The notes beneath the pieces are model-generated. The model saw nothing but the letters and a program-made list of their open reading frames with translations, did not search any database and was not told where the DNA came from. From the NCBI RefSeq assembly GCF_900130055.1, contig NZ_FQXU01000013.1, forward strand, positions 1-64,000: 64,000 nt of DNA, given 5' to 3'. The position numbers and the translations under genes were made by a program. Origin of the DNA: Clostridium intestinale DSM 6191 (lineage in GTDB: Bacteria > Bacillota > Clostridia > Clostridiales > Clostridiaceae). Shown in pieces: positions 48,312 through 58,467 of the stretch; the stretch's first letter is position 1; the number at the start of each line of letters is the position of its first letter.

Positions 48312-50253
48312 TCTCCTTAAGCTCCTTGTTGAAACTCAAAAATATAGAGGTACCTTTTCCCACTTTAGATTTAATTTCTATACCCCCATTTTGTAGTTCC
48401 ATTAAATTTTTCACTACAAAAAGACCTATACCTGTCCCCTTTTCTCTTACATATTCATTGTTTTTCCCTCGTGCATATCTAGTGAAGGCACTATTAACAA
48501 ATTCCTCTTCCATTCCTACCCCATTATCTTCAACCTTTATTACTACTGATTTTTCTGAATCTTCAACTTCAACTAATATTTTCCCATTTCTAGGTGTGTA
48601 CTTAAGTGCATTAGATATAAGATTTAATATTATCCGTTCCATAAAATCCCTATCTAAGTATAAATAAACCTCTTCTTCATTAGTATCAAATATTAAATCA
48701 ATTTTGCTTCCCTTTACGTATTCAACTAATTTCATAATAGTATCTTCTATAATCTCAACCAAATTACAGTACTCCAAACTTGGTTTTAAAAAATCCGATG
48801 ATAGTCTAGAATGATCTATTAAGTTATTAGTTAACCTAATGAGAGAAATACAATTATCTTTAGCAATTCTCTGATACTTCTTTACTTCATCTATATTACC
48901 ATTTGATATAAGTAATTTCTCTAACTGAGCAGCTGAATAAATTACATTTATAGGAATTTTTAAATCATGACTAATATTTGATAAAAAATCACTTCTAAGT
49001 TTTTCTTCTATTTTTTTATGGTCTACTCTAGTTTTAATCTCATACATATTCATCTTTTCTGTTATATCAGTTATAAGTACAAGGCACTGTTCATCTTCTT
49101 TAGATATTTCTAGAAATTGAATTTCTAAACAAGTTTTTTCACTTCTATTTATTAATTCTGCTTCATAGATTTTCCCAAAATTAATTTTATATGTTTCTTC
49201 TTTAAATATCTTAATATCATCAAATTTAACAAACTCTAGTATTTTTTTATTAATTACCTTTTTTAATCCACTTATTTGTGTGATAGATAAAAATGCTGGA
49301 TTTGAGAAAAGAATCCTACCATTTGATAAGTTTAAAAGCAGCATGGGAATAGGTATATTTTTAAAGAGATTTTTGAACATATCTTCTCTTTTTGATAATA
49401 TTTTTTGAGAAAATTCTAATTCCATACTTTTACCCATTATTTTACTGTTTAGCTCACTTAAACTATTATTTCTTGTATGCATGTCCTTGAATGTTGTATT
49501 ATATGAGTTATTTAAAAGTTGCTGCAATATGCATCCAAAAAAAACTGTAAATGCCATTAAATTTATATACTCATGTATTATATTAGTTGTTATATTTTTT
49601 AATATTATGATATTAATACTTCTAACCGTAATAGAAATCAATAAAAAATTAACATAAAAATACATATAATTTAATTTATTAGCCTTTAACAATCCAAATT
49701 TTCTATTTTTTATTGATGCGAATAATAAAAAGCTTATAGATATACCAATAACATATATGTTAAGAGTATAAAAATCGTTTATAAAACTATTTATTATAAA
49801 ACATAACAAAAATACACATGCTATTGTAGTCCAATATTTTATTTTAGTATTTGTTTTTTTACCGTTATTAATAAAATACAGATTCATAAATAACATAATT
49901 GAAATTAACAATTTTGGGAAAATATATGAAAATCTTAACATCTTATCATCGTACACATTTATAGTTTCTTTAGATATGAAGTCAATAATATTAAATATAG
50001 ATGCTATAAAAAATGTTGAAGTTAAAAAATAAAAACTTTGATTATTTGATTTATTATGTAACGTATTAGTAATCATCATAATTGAGATACTGATTATAAT
50101 TGATAACACCTTTATTACACTTAAAGTAATTTTTATGGAAATAAAGTTCATCAAAAAAATCATTAATGATAATAATAATAAAATAACTATAATACTATAA
50201 ATTTTATCTATTTCAATATAAATAACTTCTTTTAAATTTTTCCTTTTTAACAA
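48298..50253 (-). CDS. Multi-span membrane histidine kinase with PAS region (orphan, paralogue)
   Basis: The 651-residue protein is built like its neighbour: about eight membrane segments, a PAS-like region and an H box [20 protein letters not shown] near 420. ATPase motifs [28 protein letters not shown] and [11 protein letters not shown] follow. It starts at a TTG preceded by AGGAGGGGTAAT. It is the first gene of the pair. The two genes look like an ancient duplication. Confidence 0.83.
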   Translation of the reverse strand: MLKRKNLKEVIYIEIDKIYSIIVILLLLSLMIFLMNFISIKITLSVIKVLSIIISISIMMITNTLHNKSNNQSFYFLTSTFFIASIFNIIDFISKETINVYDDKMLRFSYIFPKLLISIMLFMNLYFINNGKKTNTKIKYWTTIACVFLLCFIINSFINDFYTLNIYVIGISISFLLFASIKNRKFGLLKANKLNYMYFYVNFLLISITVRSINIIILKNITTNIIHEYINLMAFTVFFGCILQQLLNNSYNTTFKDMHTRNNSLSELNSKIMGKSMELEFSQKILSKREDMFKNLFKNIPIPMLLLNLSNGRILFSNPAFLSITQISGLKKVINKKILEFVKFDDIKIFKEETYKINFGKIYEAELINRSEKTCLEIQFLEISKEDEQCLVLITDITEKMNMYEIKTRVDHKKIEEKLRSDFLSNISHDLKIPINVIYSAAQLEKLLISNGNIDEVKKYQRIAKDNCISLIRLTNNLIDHSRLSSDFLKPSLEYCNLVEIIEDTIMKLVEYVKGSKIDLIFDTNEEEVYLYLDRDFMERIILNLISNALKYTPRNGKILVEVEDSEKSVVIKVEDNGVGMEEEFVNSAFTRYARGKNNEYVREKGTGIGLFVVKNLMELQNGGIEIKSKVGKGTSIFLSFNKELKENEHI

Positions 50254-50378
50254 AATTACCCCTCCTATATCTAATTTTAATAAATTTTAGTAAAAATGTG
50301 AATGATTTTAAAGAAATTTATTGTTTTTTTTCTATTTTTTATATTATTATAGTGTTAAAAAACGAAGGAGGTACTTTT

Positions 50379-50774
50379 ATGTGGAAGGAATTCAAGGAAT
50401 TTGCTGTAAAAGGTAATGTTATAGATCTTGCAGTAGGTGTTATTATAGGAGGAGCCTTTGGTAAAATAGTTACTTCATTAGTAGCAGATATAATTACTCC
50501 TATAATTGGTTTAGTTACAAGTGGTGTAAATTTTAAAGATTTAGAATATGTACTAAGAGCAGCTTCTGGGGATAGTGATGCTGTAACTATTAAATACGGA
50601 CAGTTTATTCAAAATATATTAGACTTTTTAATTGTATCTTTTTCTATTTTTATTTTCATTAAGCTTTTAAATAAACTTAAGAAAAAAGAGGAAGAGAAAA
50701 AAGCTGCTGCTATCAAAGAAGAGATTGTTCTTCTTCAAGAAATACGTGATTTACTTAAAAATAAAAATAGCTAG
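50379..50774 (+). CDS. mscL: Large-conductance mechanosensitive channel MscL
   Basis: 131 residues from [20 protein letters not shown], after a GAAGGAGGTACTTTT ribosome site. [20 protein letters not shown] is the conserved first transmembrane pore helix. The second span is [18 protein letters not shown]. The cytoplasmic tail ends with a charged helix. It releases solutes under hypo-osmotic stress. Confidence 0.95.
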   Translation: MWKEFKEFAVKGNVIDLAVGVIIGGAFGKIVTSLVADIITPIIGLVTSGVNFKDLEYVLRAASGDSDAVTIKYGQFIQNILDFLIVSFSIFIFIKLLNKLKKKEEEKKAAAIKEEIVLLQEIRDLLKNKNS

Positions 50775-50797
50775 GACCCTTAGGGTTCTTAGCTATT
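50766..50797. terminator. Bidirectional terminator at the end of mscL
   Basis: AATAGCTA..GACCC and GGGTTC..TAGCTATT with a short loop, followed by TTTT, lie between convergent genes. Confidence 0.8.
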
Positions 50798-51703
50798 TTT
50801 TATTAATCTTTTAAATCCTGACTGCTTTATAACCAAGGCTAATTCCTCATCTTCTAAAATATATTTAATAAAATCTGGATATAATTTCAAAGCTAATTCT
50901 AAGTCTTTAATAGAATTAGCAAAGTCATGTATAATAGCATAAAAGCAGGCTCTATTGTAATACAAGAAGTGACTGGAAGGATTAAAACTAATACCCTTAG
51001 TTAATACTTCTATTCCTTTTTCTAAATTTTCATGTTTATAAAGCACAGCTAAATTTAGAAAACTATAGGCATATCCTAAGTTTTTCTTTATTGATTTCTT
51101 ATAATAATCTATAGCTTTTTCTCTCATTCCAAATTTAGCACTTATAACTCCCATATTAAATAAAGCTAAATAATGTTCCTTATCTATGTCTAAAGCCTTA
51201 GAAAACTTCTTGTATGCCAAATTATTTATATCTAACTCTTCATAAATAGAACCTAAATTTATGTTAGCCCAAAAATCCTCTTCATTAAGTTCTAGAAGCT
51301 TTTCATAATATTTTATTGCACTTTCTTTATCTCCTAAAATGTCATAAGCATTAGCTAAAAAGAAATATGCTTTATTATAATTTGGATTTATGTATATAGC
51401 TTTTTTGTACAAGTTTATTGCTTTTTCATATTCCGAATTTTCATCATAAATGACTGCTAATCCATAATAGGCTCTTTCTTCATCTTCGTTTATGGATATT
51501 GCTTCCTTATAATAAGCTTTTGCTTCTTTTAACTTTCCAAGGTTGTGATATATTAACGCTAGACTAATAAGTACTTCAATCTCTTCCCCATTAGATAATT
51601 CATTAGCTTTTAAATATAAGTTAAGTGCCTTTAGTTGTTTATTTTCTTTCTCAGCCTCTTCGGCTTTTTTAATATACTCTTCTATCAATAAGTTACTTTT
51701 CAT
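50789..51703 (-). CDS. TPR-repeat protein
   Basis: The 304-residue protein is composed of about eight TPR units, for example ALIYHNLGKLKEAKAYYKEA, AVIYDENSEYEKAINLYKKA and AYDILGDKESAIKYYEKLLE. TPRs form protein-binding superhelices. It directly follows the terminator of the duplicated structured RNA. Function not determined. Confidence 0.85.
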   Translation of the reverse strand: MKSNLLIEEYIKKAEEAEKENKQLKALNLYLKANELSNGEEIEVLISLALIYHNLGKLKEAKAYYKEAISINEDEERAYYGLAVIYDENSEYEKAINLYKKAIYINPNYNKAYFFLANAYDILGDKESAIKYYEKLLELNEEDFWANINLGSIYEELDINNLAYKKFSKALDIDKEHYLALFNMGVISAKFGMREKAIDYYKKSIKKNLGYAYSFLNLAVLYKHENLEKGIEVLTKGISFNPSSHFLYYNRACFYAIIHDFANSIKDLELALKLYPDFIKYILEDEELALVIKQSGFKRLIKNS

Positions 51704-51723
51704 AATTCCCTCTAACGATAAAA

Positions 51724-51741
51724 AAGAGGGTCTCCCCTCTT
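51724..51741 (-). terminator. Terminator of the duplicated RNA transcript
   Basis: On the minus strand AAGAGGG, GAGA loop, CCCTCTT and then TTTT ends the transcript just before the TPR gene. Confidence 0.8.
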
Positions 51742-51761
51742 AAATGTTCACTGTTATACTT

Positions 51762-51928
51762 CCAAAATATCGCTACCCTAATTTTGACACCTATCTCTCG
51801 ATAGGTGGGTGTCCTCACAGATACTTTTATGTCCTGGCCATCAGGTCTTATAGGTCAATTTAATATCTAAATCTTGAACTCCCATGGTTATAATGTAGGT
51901 TCAAAATAAGAGCTACACAAATACCCCA
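51762..51928 (-). ncRNA. Structured RNA, distal copy
   Basis: This ~167-base region repeats the sequence of 51,964-52,131 with about 80% identity. In transcript sense it can fold a closing stem CTCTTATTTTGA / TCAAAATTAGGG, an inner stem AGATATT / AGTATCT and a hairpin CCTATC..GATAGG. Substitutions between copies keep pairing. No coding frame is present. The RNA family was not recognised with certainty (6S-like or raiA-like are possibilities). Confidence 0.65.
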
Positions 51929-51963
51929 GAAGTAATACTTACATTTTAATTGTAACATTGAAA

Positions 51964-52131
51964 CCAAAATACCGTTACTCTAATTTTGAGCCCTATCTCG
52001 CGATAGGTGGGTGTCCTCACAAATATCTTTATGTCCTTGCCATTTAGGTCTTATAAGTCAAATTAGATATTTAAATCTTGAACTCCCGAAATTTAAGTGT
52101 AGGTTCAAAATAAGAGCTTCACAAATATCTC
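51964..52131 (-). ncRNA. Structured RNA, proximal copy
   Basis: First of two tandem copies. The closing stem is CTCTTATTTTGA / TCAAAATTAGAG. The inner stem AAATATC / GATATTT and the hairpin CCTATC-GCGA-GATAGG are visible. Conserved unpaired blocks include GAACCTACA, GGGAGTTCAAG and GTGAGGACACCCA. It starts about 20 bases after the promoter's predicted +1. Confidence 0.65.
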
Positions 52132-52157
52132 AGAAACAGTATCAATTTGTTAATACG

Positions 52158-52186
52158 ATTATATAATATTGATTTTTAAAATGCAA
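52158..52186 (-). promoter_or_regulatory. Promoter of the duplicated RNA
   Basis: TTGCAT (52,181-52,186) and TATAAT (52,158-52,163) are spaced by exactly 17 bases on the minus strand, giving a start near 52,151. Confidence 0.8.
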
Positions 52187-52236
52187 CATGCATTATTTGG
52201 TGTAATTTTAAAAATACACTAACTACATCTCTCTAG

Positions 52237-53199
52237 TTAAATTTTAAGTTGAATTCCTGAAGTTTTCAATTCACAATTAGTACATCCATTTTCTTTTACT
52301 TTAATCTTCTTAAAGTTATTAACTATATTAAAAATGCTTTTATCTATATCATATTCATGATTCATAATAAATATTTTTCCATCACTAAACTCAATTTTCA
52401 CTGGAACGATATCTTTAATACTATTATTAAATAAATTAGTTTTCTCTGATGGAGTATATTTTATAGATTCTCCTTGTTTACCTTTTATCTCTATGCAATC
52501 AGTTGAGGTAACTAGTGATCTTACACTTCCATCTTCATAAAAGCTTAAAGAATTATTTTCTCCATGAATACCCATAGAGCTAATATCATAAGCTAAAATT
52601 TTACCTATTAATGTTTCTATACTTATTGGCTTTTCAGGTTCACAAGATTTTATGCTACCATCTTCATACAATGAAATTCCTGTTCTTATAGAAATTAATC
52701 CAAAGTTAGTTTTAATCTCAACTTTTTCTCCTGGCCAAAAGCTTATACTTTTTACTTTTTGGTTTTTATAAAGTTGAAGGCTCATAAATTTACTTTCAAA
52801 ATTTCCAAATCTTAAATTAAATTTATACTTTTTAGCTAACTCATATTCATCTTCTTCTCCCCAATATCCACTAAGTTTTCCGTTTAAGTGAAATATTCTT
52901 TTTATTTCTCCAGTTTCATAAAAAGTTATCTTTTCTACTGAAAAAACATCTTCTAATATTTTTATATCCATTGCATTATTTAAGTTTATAACTTTAATAG
53001 ATCCATTTTCATAAAAAGAAATTGAACTATTATATTTTCTCCTTATCTCCCCTTGTTCATACTGAGGAATAAAGGTTCCGTATAAGGTTTTTATCTCATT
53101 TTTTTCATCTAATATACATTCTTTTAAACTTCCATCTTCATAAAATTCTGCCGAAGTTACACCACATAATAATCCATATTTAGTATTATATTCTTTCAT
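52237..53199 (-). CDS. Repeat protein with FYEDGS-type units
   Basis: The 320-residue protein contains at least five repeats with the core FYEDGSLKEC, FYENGSIKVI, FYETGEIKRI, LYEDGSIKSC and FYEDGSVRSL. The pattern is like MORN/YwqK-type beta hairpins. The C-terminus has CTNCELKTSG, a possible metal site. It follows the AnfO-like gene by 23 bases. Cellular role unknown. Confidence 0.7.
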   Translation of the reverse strand: MKEYNTKYGLLCGVTSAEFYEDGSLKECILDEKNEIKTLYGTFIPQYEQGEIRRKYNSSISFYENGSIKVINLNNAMDIKILEDVFSVEKITFYETGEIKRIFHLNGKLSGYWGEEDEYELAKKYKFNLRFGNFESKFMSLQLYKNQKVKSISFWPGEKVEIKTNFGLISIRTGISLYEDGSIKSCEPEKPISIETLIGKILAYDISSMGIHGENNSLSFYEDGSVRSLVTSTDCIEIKGKQGESIKYTPSEKTNLFNNSIKDIVPVKIEFSDGKIFIMNHEYDIDKSIFNIVNNFKKIKVKENGCTNCELKTSGIQLKI

Positions 53200-53222
53200 A
53201 ATTTTCCCCCTTATTCTAAAAA

Positions 53223-53846
53223 TTATTCTTTAATTAAACTTATCTTTAACTGGTTTGTACATTCATCTTCAATCTTCATACTAAATCCATAGCTTTTACT
53301 TTTGCTCTCTAACCAAGGTGGTATATGGCTACAGCTTATGTCCAATTTTTCATAAATTTTATTTTCTAAAAATGGAATTATTATTTGCTTTGACGATAGT
53401 TTTTCATTTCTATTTTGAATATCATCTAAACTGATATAATAATGTCCCTCTCTTATTTTCTTTATGTGTTCTTCAATAATAACTTCTATACTCTTAGAAG
53501 CTTCTTTATCTTTTTTTAATTTTTCTTCTTCATCTACAATATCATCTAAAAAATCTTCTGGCCTTCCTTCACATTCCCAAACAACTATTTTTGATGAACT
53601 TAGTATATTATAGGCTACTCCGCTTATTTTTTTTGCTACAACTACATTACAATCACTAATTTCAGATGAGATTGCCTTAAATTTATCTCGTATCTCATGT
53701 ATTTCCGTTGAAGCTATAGGCAATATAATCAAATCTCTTATCACTTGCCAGTTTCCTTGAATCTTAGAAAACACCCTCAAATGACCTTGCTTATCAAAAG
53801 TAGTTACTTCACCTAAATTATCTACAAACACTGCTATCTTGTACAT
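53223..53846 (-). CDS. AnfO-like protein
   Basis: The 207-residue protein begins MYKIAVFVDNLGEVTTFDKQ and has VAKKISGVAYNILSSSKIVV, then EGRPEDFLDDI and HIPPWLES, similar to the Fe-only nitrogenase accessory protein AnfO. No nitrogenase genes are in the window, so function outside nitrogen fixation must be considered. It heads an operon with the repeat protein gene. Confidence 0.75.
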   Translation of the reverse strand: MYKIAVFVDNLGEVTTFDKQGHLRVFSKIQGNWQVIRDLIILPIASTEIHEIRDKFKAISSEISDCNVVVAKKISGVAYNILSSSKIVVWECEGRPEDFLDDIVDEEEKLKKDKEASKSIEVIIEEHIKKIREGHYYISLDDIQNRNEKLSSKQIIIPFLENKIYEKLDISCSHIPPWLESKSKSYGFSMKIEDECTNQLKISLIKE

Positions 53847-53873
53847 TTTCTCCTCCCCCTTAAATAAAAAAGA

Positions 53874-53893
53874 CGCAGTAATTACATACTGCG
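53874..53893 (-). terminator. Terminator of the two-component system
   Basis: CGCAGTA and TACTGCG with a 6-base loop, followed by TTTTTT on the minus strand, lie after the kinase gene. Confidence 0.75.
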
Positions 53894-53919
53894 CCCTTGC
53901 AAAACATTTCTTTATTAAT

Positions 53920-55308
53920 TTATATTATTCTATCATATTTTTCTATTGGTGTCATCATTAAATCTATTTTAAAACTTGCTCCCCCTTGCATATTATTGAA
54001 CGCCATAATATTACCACCATGTCTTTCTATAATACTTTTTGTTATCGCTAAGCCAAGTCCATAGTTTCCCCCTTCGCCTTTATAAAATCTTTCAAATATA
54101 TTATCTATTTTCTCTTCTTTAAACCCTATTCCATCATCAGCTATAATAATTATTATATTTTCATTCTTTTTTTCGAATTTTATATCTATATATTTATTCG
54201 CATACCTTAAACAATTTCCTAATACGTTAATTAAAGCTCTAGTTAGTTTTTCTTCATCTCCTGTTACTTCAACAACTTCTAGAATAGGATTATATCTTAT
54301 GATCCTGTTATTTCTCATCCCTATTCCATTAACTCTTTCAATAGAACTTTTTATTAACTCATCAACATTAATACTTTCTACTTTCATCTCTTCTTTATTA
54401 GAATCTATCTTTGTTAAATATAATAAGTCCTCTACTAGATTAGCTAATCTTTTGCTTTCCTCTATTATAATATCTATGGCTTTTTCTTCATCTTCCACTA
54501 CACCATATTTTATTCCCTCTGCATATCCTTGAACTGACATTAAGGGTGTTCTAAGTTCATGAGAAGCATTTTGCATAAAAGTTTTCATAGTTATATCATA
54601 ATTCTCTAACTTATAAGCCATTTCATTCATTGTATTAGACAAATTATCTATCTCTATATCTTCATAATATACTTTTTTCTTAGTATAATCTCTCTCACCT
54701 ATTTTTTTAGCATTTTGGCTAAGTTCATATATAGGTTTAGAGATTTTTTTAGAGACTTTATTTGATACTATTGCAGTTACTATTAGAGTAATTAAAATTA
54801 CTGGAATCAATATAATATTGACCATTATATTTGCTTTTCTAACTTTATTTAAATCTGAGTAAATAAATAAATATTTATTATCTACATTATAAAGAACAGC
54901 ACCATATTTCTTACGATCTGAGTTAAAATAGAAAACCTTATTTCTATTTATGCTATTTCTTATCCACCTGTTACTATTAATTGAAGGAAGTATTCTACTT
55001 TCCAATACATGAAGGTCTCTTGAATCTTCTCTTTTGGGGTATATAATAGATCTATCTTCATCAATTATCGCATATTTAATATTTAAGTATAATTCCCCTT
55101 CCTCCAATACCCTATTACGCTCTAATGTCTCATTACTCTTAATAGACTCCTCAACTAAGCTGCCTACTTTTATAAGTTGAGATTTTGTCTCTCTTCGTAT
55201 ATATATTCTTAAACATAGCTGAAACATTAAAGCTATTGCTAGAAGTGAAATAACTACTATTATTATCTGTGAAGTAAAAATTCTATTTTTAATACTTTTT
55301 CTTTTCAT
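53920..55308 (-). CDS. Sensor histidine kinase
   Basis: About 462 residues, with the start at MKRKSIKNRIFTSQIIIVVI after AAAGAGG. Two membrane spans enclose an extracytoplasmic domain (~40-165) followed by HAMP. The H box is FMQNASHELRTPLMSVQGYA. ATPase motifs NVLGNCLRYANK, IADDGIGFKE and GLGLAITKS are present. It overlaps or abuts the response regulator gene. Confidence 0.9.
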   Translation of the reverse strand: MKRKSIKNRIFTSQIIIVVISLLAIALMFQLCLRIYIRRETKSQLIKVGSLVEESIKSNETLERNRVLEEGELYLNIKYAIIDEDRSIIYPKREDSRDLHVLESRILPSINSNRWIRNSINRNKVFYFNSDRKKYGAVLYNVDNKYLFIYSDLNKVRKANIMVNIILIPVILITLIVTAIVSNKVSKKISKPIYELSQNAKKIGERDYTKKKVYYEDIEIDNLSNTMNEMAYKLENYDITMKTFMQNASHELRTPLMSVQGYAEGIKYGVVEDEEKAIDIIIEESKRLANLVEDLLYLTKIDSNKEEMKVESINVDELIKSSIERVNGIGMRNNRIIRYNPILEVVEVTGDEEKLTRALINVLGNCLRYANKYIDIKFEKKNENIIIIIADDGIGFKEEKIDNIFERFYKGEGGNYGLGLAITKSIIERHGGNIMAFNNMQGGASFKIDLMMTPIEKYDRII

Positions 55309-55321
55309 CTCATAAACCTCT

Positions 55322-56020
55322 TTACTTTTCATCATCAGATATCATAAACCCAAATCCCCACAAAGTTTCGATCCTCACCTTAGAATTAGCTCCCATTAAC
55401 TTTTTTCTTATTCTTTTTATCATATCATCAGTTGCTCTTGTATCTACCTCACTATCAAATCCCCATACCTTATTTAATAATTCCTCTCTACTTACACCTT
55501 TATTTTTATTTTCTATGAGATACAAGAATAAATTAAATTCCATAGGGGTAAGCTTTAAATCTATCCCATTACAGAGCGCATATCTTCTGTCTGGATAAAA
55601 TATCAAATCTAAAATATAAATGACATCTTGCTTTTCTTTGTAATTTTTTTGAAGTTCAATACGCTTAAATATACTTTTTACTCTTAGCACTAGCTCAACA
55701 GGACTAAAAGGTTTAGTCATGTAATCATCGCTTCCAAGCATTAAACCAGCTATTTTATCTCCTTCTGTATCCTTAGCAGATATTATTATTATAGGAACTT
55801 CACTCTCTTTTCTTATTTCTGTACAAACCTTTAGACCATCTAACTTAGGCATCATAATATCTAAAAGTATCATATCAGGAGATTTTCTTCTAAATGCTTC
55901 TAATAGTAAATTTCCATCACTAAATGTCTCCACTTCATAACCTTCTTTTTTCAAAAACATTTTTATCAAATCTTGAATCTTGACTTCATCATCGGCAATA
56001 TATATTAACTTATCCTGCAT
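55322..56020 (-). CDS. OmpR-family response regulator
   Basis: About 232 residues from MQDKLIYIADDEVKIQDLIK after AAGGTGGTG. The phosphorylated Asp is in DMILLDIMMPKLDG. A C-terminal winged helix follows (LKLTPMEFNLFLYLIENKNK). It pairs with the kinase gene downstream. The divergent lipoprotein and secreted protein genes to the right may be its targets, which is inferred from position. Confidence 0.92.
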   Translation of the reverse strand: MQDKLIYIADDEVKIQDLIKMFLKKEGYEVETFSDGNLLLEAFRRKSPDMILLDIMMPKLDGLKVCTEIRKESEVPIIIISAKDTEGDKIAGLMLGSDDYMTKPFSPVELVLRVKSIFKRIELQKNYKEKQDVIYILDLIFYPDRRYALCNGIDLKLTPMEFNLFLYLIENKNKGVSREELLNKVWGFDSEVDTRATDDMIKRIRKKLMGANSKVRIETLWGFGFMISDDEK

Positions 56021-56186
56021 TTTACACCACCTTAATACCATGTTAAATAAATTATATCATGTTAAATAATTGTTATTGCTATCCTATATATTCTTGCCAC
56101 AATTTTGCCACAAATTCTCGGAGATTTATCCTAATTCATTAGATTAAACTATATATAAGATAAGTATCTTTGAAAGGAAGTGTTCT

Positions 56187-56417
56187 ATGAAAAAATATAT
56201 TTGTTTATCACTTATATTTATAATAATCTTGTCAACTATAGGTTGCGGTAGGATTAGTAGCTTAAAAAATAAAACATCCACCTCAAAAGAAATTGAAGAA
56301 GAAGCTAAAAGTTCAACTAAAAATATAGATTCGACGTTAGAAAGTCTAGATAAAGTACTTGATTCGCTAGAAATAGATAATTTTGATGAGTTAGATTCTA
56401 TTATAAGCAATAATTGA
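56187..56417 (+). CDS. Small lipoprotein
   Basis: The 76-residue protein has a signal peptide and lipobox LSTIGC (cleavage at Cys20). A low-complexity acidic coil (STSKEIEEEAKSSTKNIDST) follows. A GAAAGGAAGTG ribosome site precedes the ATG. It is divergent from the two-component system and followed by the secreted protein gene. Confidence 0.8.
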   Translation: MKKYICLSLIFIIILSTIGCGRISSLKNKTSTSKEIEEEAKSSTKNIDSTLESLDKVLDSLEIDNFDELDSIISNN

Positions 56418-56433
56418 AAGGGGTTTATATAAA

Positions 56434-56979
56434 ATGAAAAATATAAAAGGTAGATTTTTATCAGCTCTATTAATAGCTTCATTATCTATACCTGGAATTT
56501 CTGCATACGCAGAAGATAGCAATTCTAAGTTAATTAATAACTTAAATAAAAAGCAAGAGTTATTAGTTAAAAAGCAAACTCTTCAAGCTGCAAGAGATTC
56601 TCTTAATAGTAATACAGAAATAATTAAAAATAATCGAGAAACTAATAAAACTTTAAAAAATGAAATTAAAGTAAAAACCAAAACCATTCATGAAAAACTA
56701 AAAGGAGATTTGTCTTTTGACGATGAAACTTTAGATAAAATTAAGACTGAACTTAAAAATATCCAAAATGAAATCACCAAATTAGAGAATACTTTACAAC
56801 CTATAAAAACGGCTACAGAAGCAACAAAAAGTAATATAAAAAATAAGAATTTTGATGCAGCAAACATAGAAATGGAAAAAATAATTACCCTCCAAAATAC
56901 TAGAACTGAAAGTCTTAATAAGGTTGATTTGATGGTAGATAATTTACTAAATTTAATTAATCTCCCTGGAAATTTATAA
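56434..56979 (+). CDS. Secreted coiled-coil protein
   Basis: The 181-residue protein has a signal peptide (MKNIKGRFLSALLIASLSIP, cleavage near AYAED at ~27). The rest is almost entirely helical with heptad-like spacing. It is in tandem with the lipoprotein gene 16 bases upstream, with GAAAGGGGTTTATAT as ribosome site. Function is unknown; extracytoplasmic localisation is clear. Confidence 0.75.
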   Translation: MKNIKGRFLSALLIASLSIPGISAYAEDSNSKLINNLNKKQELLVKKQTLQAARDSLNSNTEIIKNNRETNKTLKNEIKVKTKTIHEKLKGDLSFDDETLDKIKTELKNIQNEITKLENTLQPIKTATEATKSNIKNKNFDAANIEMEKIITLQNTRTESLNKVDLMVDNLLNLINLPGNL

Positions 56980-56986
56980 CTATTTT

Positions 56987-57016
56987 AAAGATAGATTTTT
57001 AAATAAATCTATCTTT
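56987..57016 (+). terminator. Terminator of the exported-protein pair
   Basis: AAAGATAGATTT, a 6-base loop, AAATCTATCTTT, then TTT. Confidence 0.8.
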
Positions 57017-57180
57017 TTTCTTATATAATTTTTTACAATGAGTTTTATCCAATCTATTAATTATTTTTTATTTCATTATACATGCTTTTCATGACCTATT
57101 AACCAATTTGGAACACATATCATCTTTTAAAGGAATATATTGTAGTGTATTTTACATTTAATTAAATATGGAGGAAACCT

Positions 57181-58467
57181 ATGATTACATCACCTTGGAG
57201 GAATCATTTCTTTGGAACTGATACTTACATGAAAACCACCCTTGGATATATTCCTCGCGTATATATGAATAACGCTGCAACTCCCCAAATATCGAAAGTG
57301 GTTGTAGAAAAAGTTGAATCACTTCTTCATCATTATTCTTATCACAATGAGCAAAATCATTTATCTGAACAAATTCAAACTACTTACAATAATGTGAGAA
57401 ATATCATTATTGATTATATTGGTGGAGACAGTAAACTTGATTCAGTTGTTTATACAGACACAACTACTTCTGCTTTAAATCTTTTAAGCCACATTGCCTT
57501 ACAGGATGATCCAGATCAAGTTATAATTACTACTCGCATGGATCATATGGCTAATTATCTGCCATTTAGAATTCGCTTTAAAACTCTACTAGTTAGACTT
57601 ACTCCTGATGGAAATATAGATATGAACCACTACGAAGAACTGTTAATAAAATATCAAGGGAAAGTTAAACTTGTAGCTGCTATAGCAGCATCAAATATAA
57701 CTGGAATAGTTACTCCTTACTACAAAATGGCATATTTAGCTCATAAATATGGTGCAAAAATTCTTTTAGATGCTGTACAACTTGTTCAACATAAGCCATT
57801 TTCAATGAAAGCCCATTCTGACCCAGAACATATAGATTTTATCTCTTTCGATGGTCATAAATGTTATACGGGTCAATCTGGAGGAGTTCTTATTGGTCCA
57901 AAAGAGTTTTTGGATAAATATCATCCAATGACTTATGGTGCTGGAGTAACTCATTTTGTAAATGATGAAAAATATATTTTAAAGGACTCTCCTTTATCTC
58001 ATGAAGCAGGCTATCCTGATTTTATGGGAATAATTTCATTTGGTGAAGCTCTTAGTTTCTTAAAAGGTATTGGACTTAAAAACATCTCCGATTATGAAGA
58101 TATGCTTTATGGCTATCTGATAAAGGAACTTAAAGAAATTCCAGGTATAGTTATTTATGCTTCTCAACAAAATGCTTCAAACCTTCCATATGTTTCTTTT
58201 AACATGGATGGTATCTCTTATAAAAAGCTTGGAAGCATTTTAGGCTTTCAATTTGGACTTACTGTTACAGCTGGATTTTCAGGTGCTGATATTTATGTTC
58301 AAGATTTACTTGGGCTCTCTAATGCTGAAGCTTATGAGCTATTTAAAAGTGGTGAAGGATATGGAGTTGTTCGTGCTTCCTTAGCAGCTTTTAACTCAAT
58401 GGAAGACATAGATAGGCTTATAAGTGCTTTAAAAATAATATCTGAAATGATAGAAAAAGAGAGATAA
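57181..58467 (+). CDS. Aminotransferase class V / cysteine desulfurase-like enzyme
   Basis: The 428-residue PLP enzyme has the fold-type I order: YMNNAATPQ near residue 29, AAIAASNITGIVTPYYKMA near 160-178, DAVQLVQHKPF, and the Schiff-base Lys in ISFDGHKCYTGQSGG at ~227. It resembles cysteine desulfurases but lacks a certain catalytic Cys loop, so its exact substrate is not assigned. It is monocistronic with its own terminator. Confidence 0.8.
   Translation: MITSPWRNHFFGTDTYMKTTLGYIPRVYMNNAATPQISKVVVEKVESLLHHYSYHNEQNHLSEQIQTTYNNVRNIIIDYIGGDSKLDSVVYTDTTTSALNLLSHIALQDDPDQVIITTRMDHMANYLPFRIRFKTLLVRLTPDGNIDMNHYEELLIKYQGKVKLVAAIAASNITGIVTPYYKMAYLAHKYGAKILLDAVQLVQHKPFSMKAHSDPEHIDFISFDGHKCYTGQSGGVLIGPKEFLDKYHPMTYGAGVTHFVNDEKYILKDSPLSHEAGYPDFMGIISFGEALSFLKGIGLKNISDYEDMLYGYLIKELKEIPGIVIYASQQNASNLPYVSFNMDGISYKKLGSILGFQFGLTVTAGFSGADIYVQDLLGLSNAEAYELFKSGEGYGVVRASLAAFNSMEDIDRLISALKIISEMIEKER

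Noticed and set aside
51762-52131. Duplicated intergenic sequence considered as an insertion sequence or MITE
   Set aside because: No terminal inverted repeats or target duplications, and substitutions preserve stems; a structured RNA with promoter and terminator fits better.
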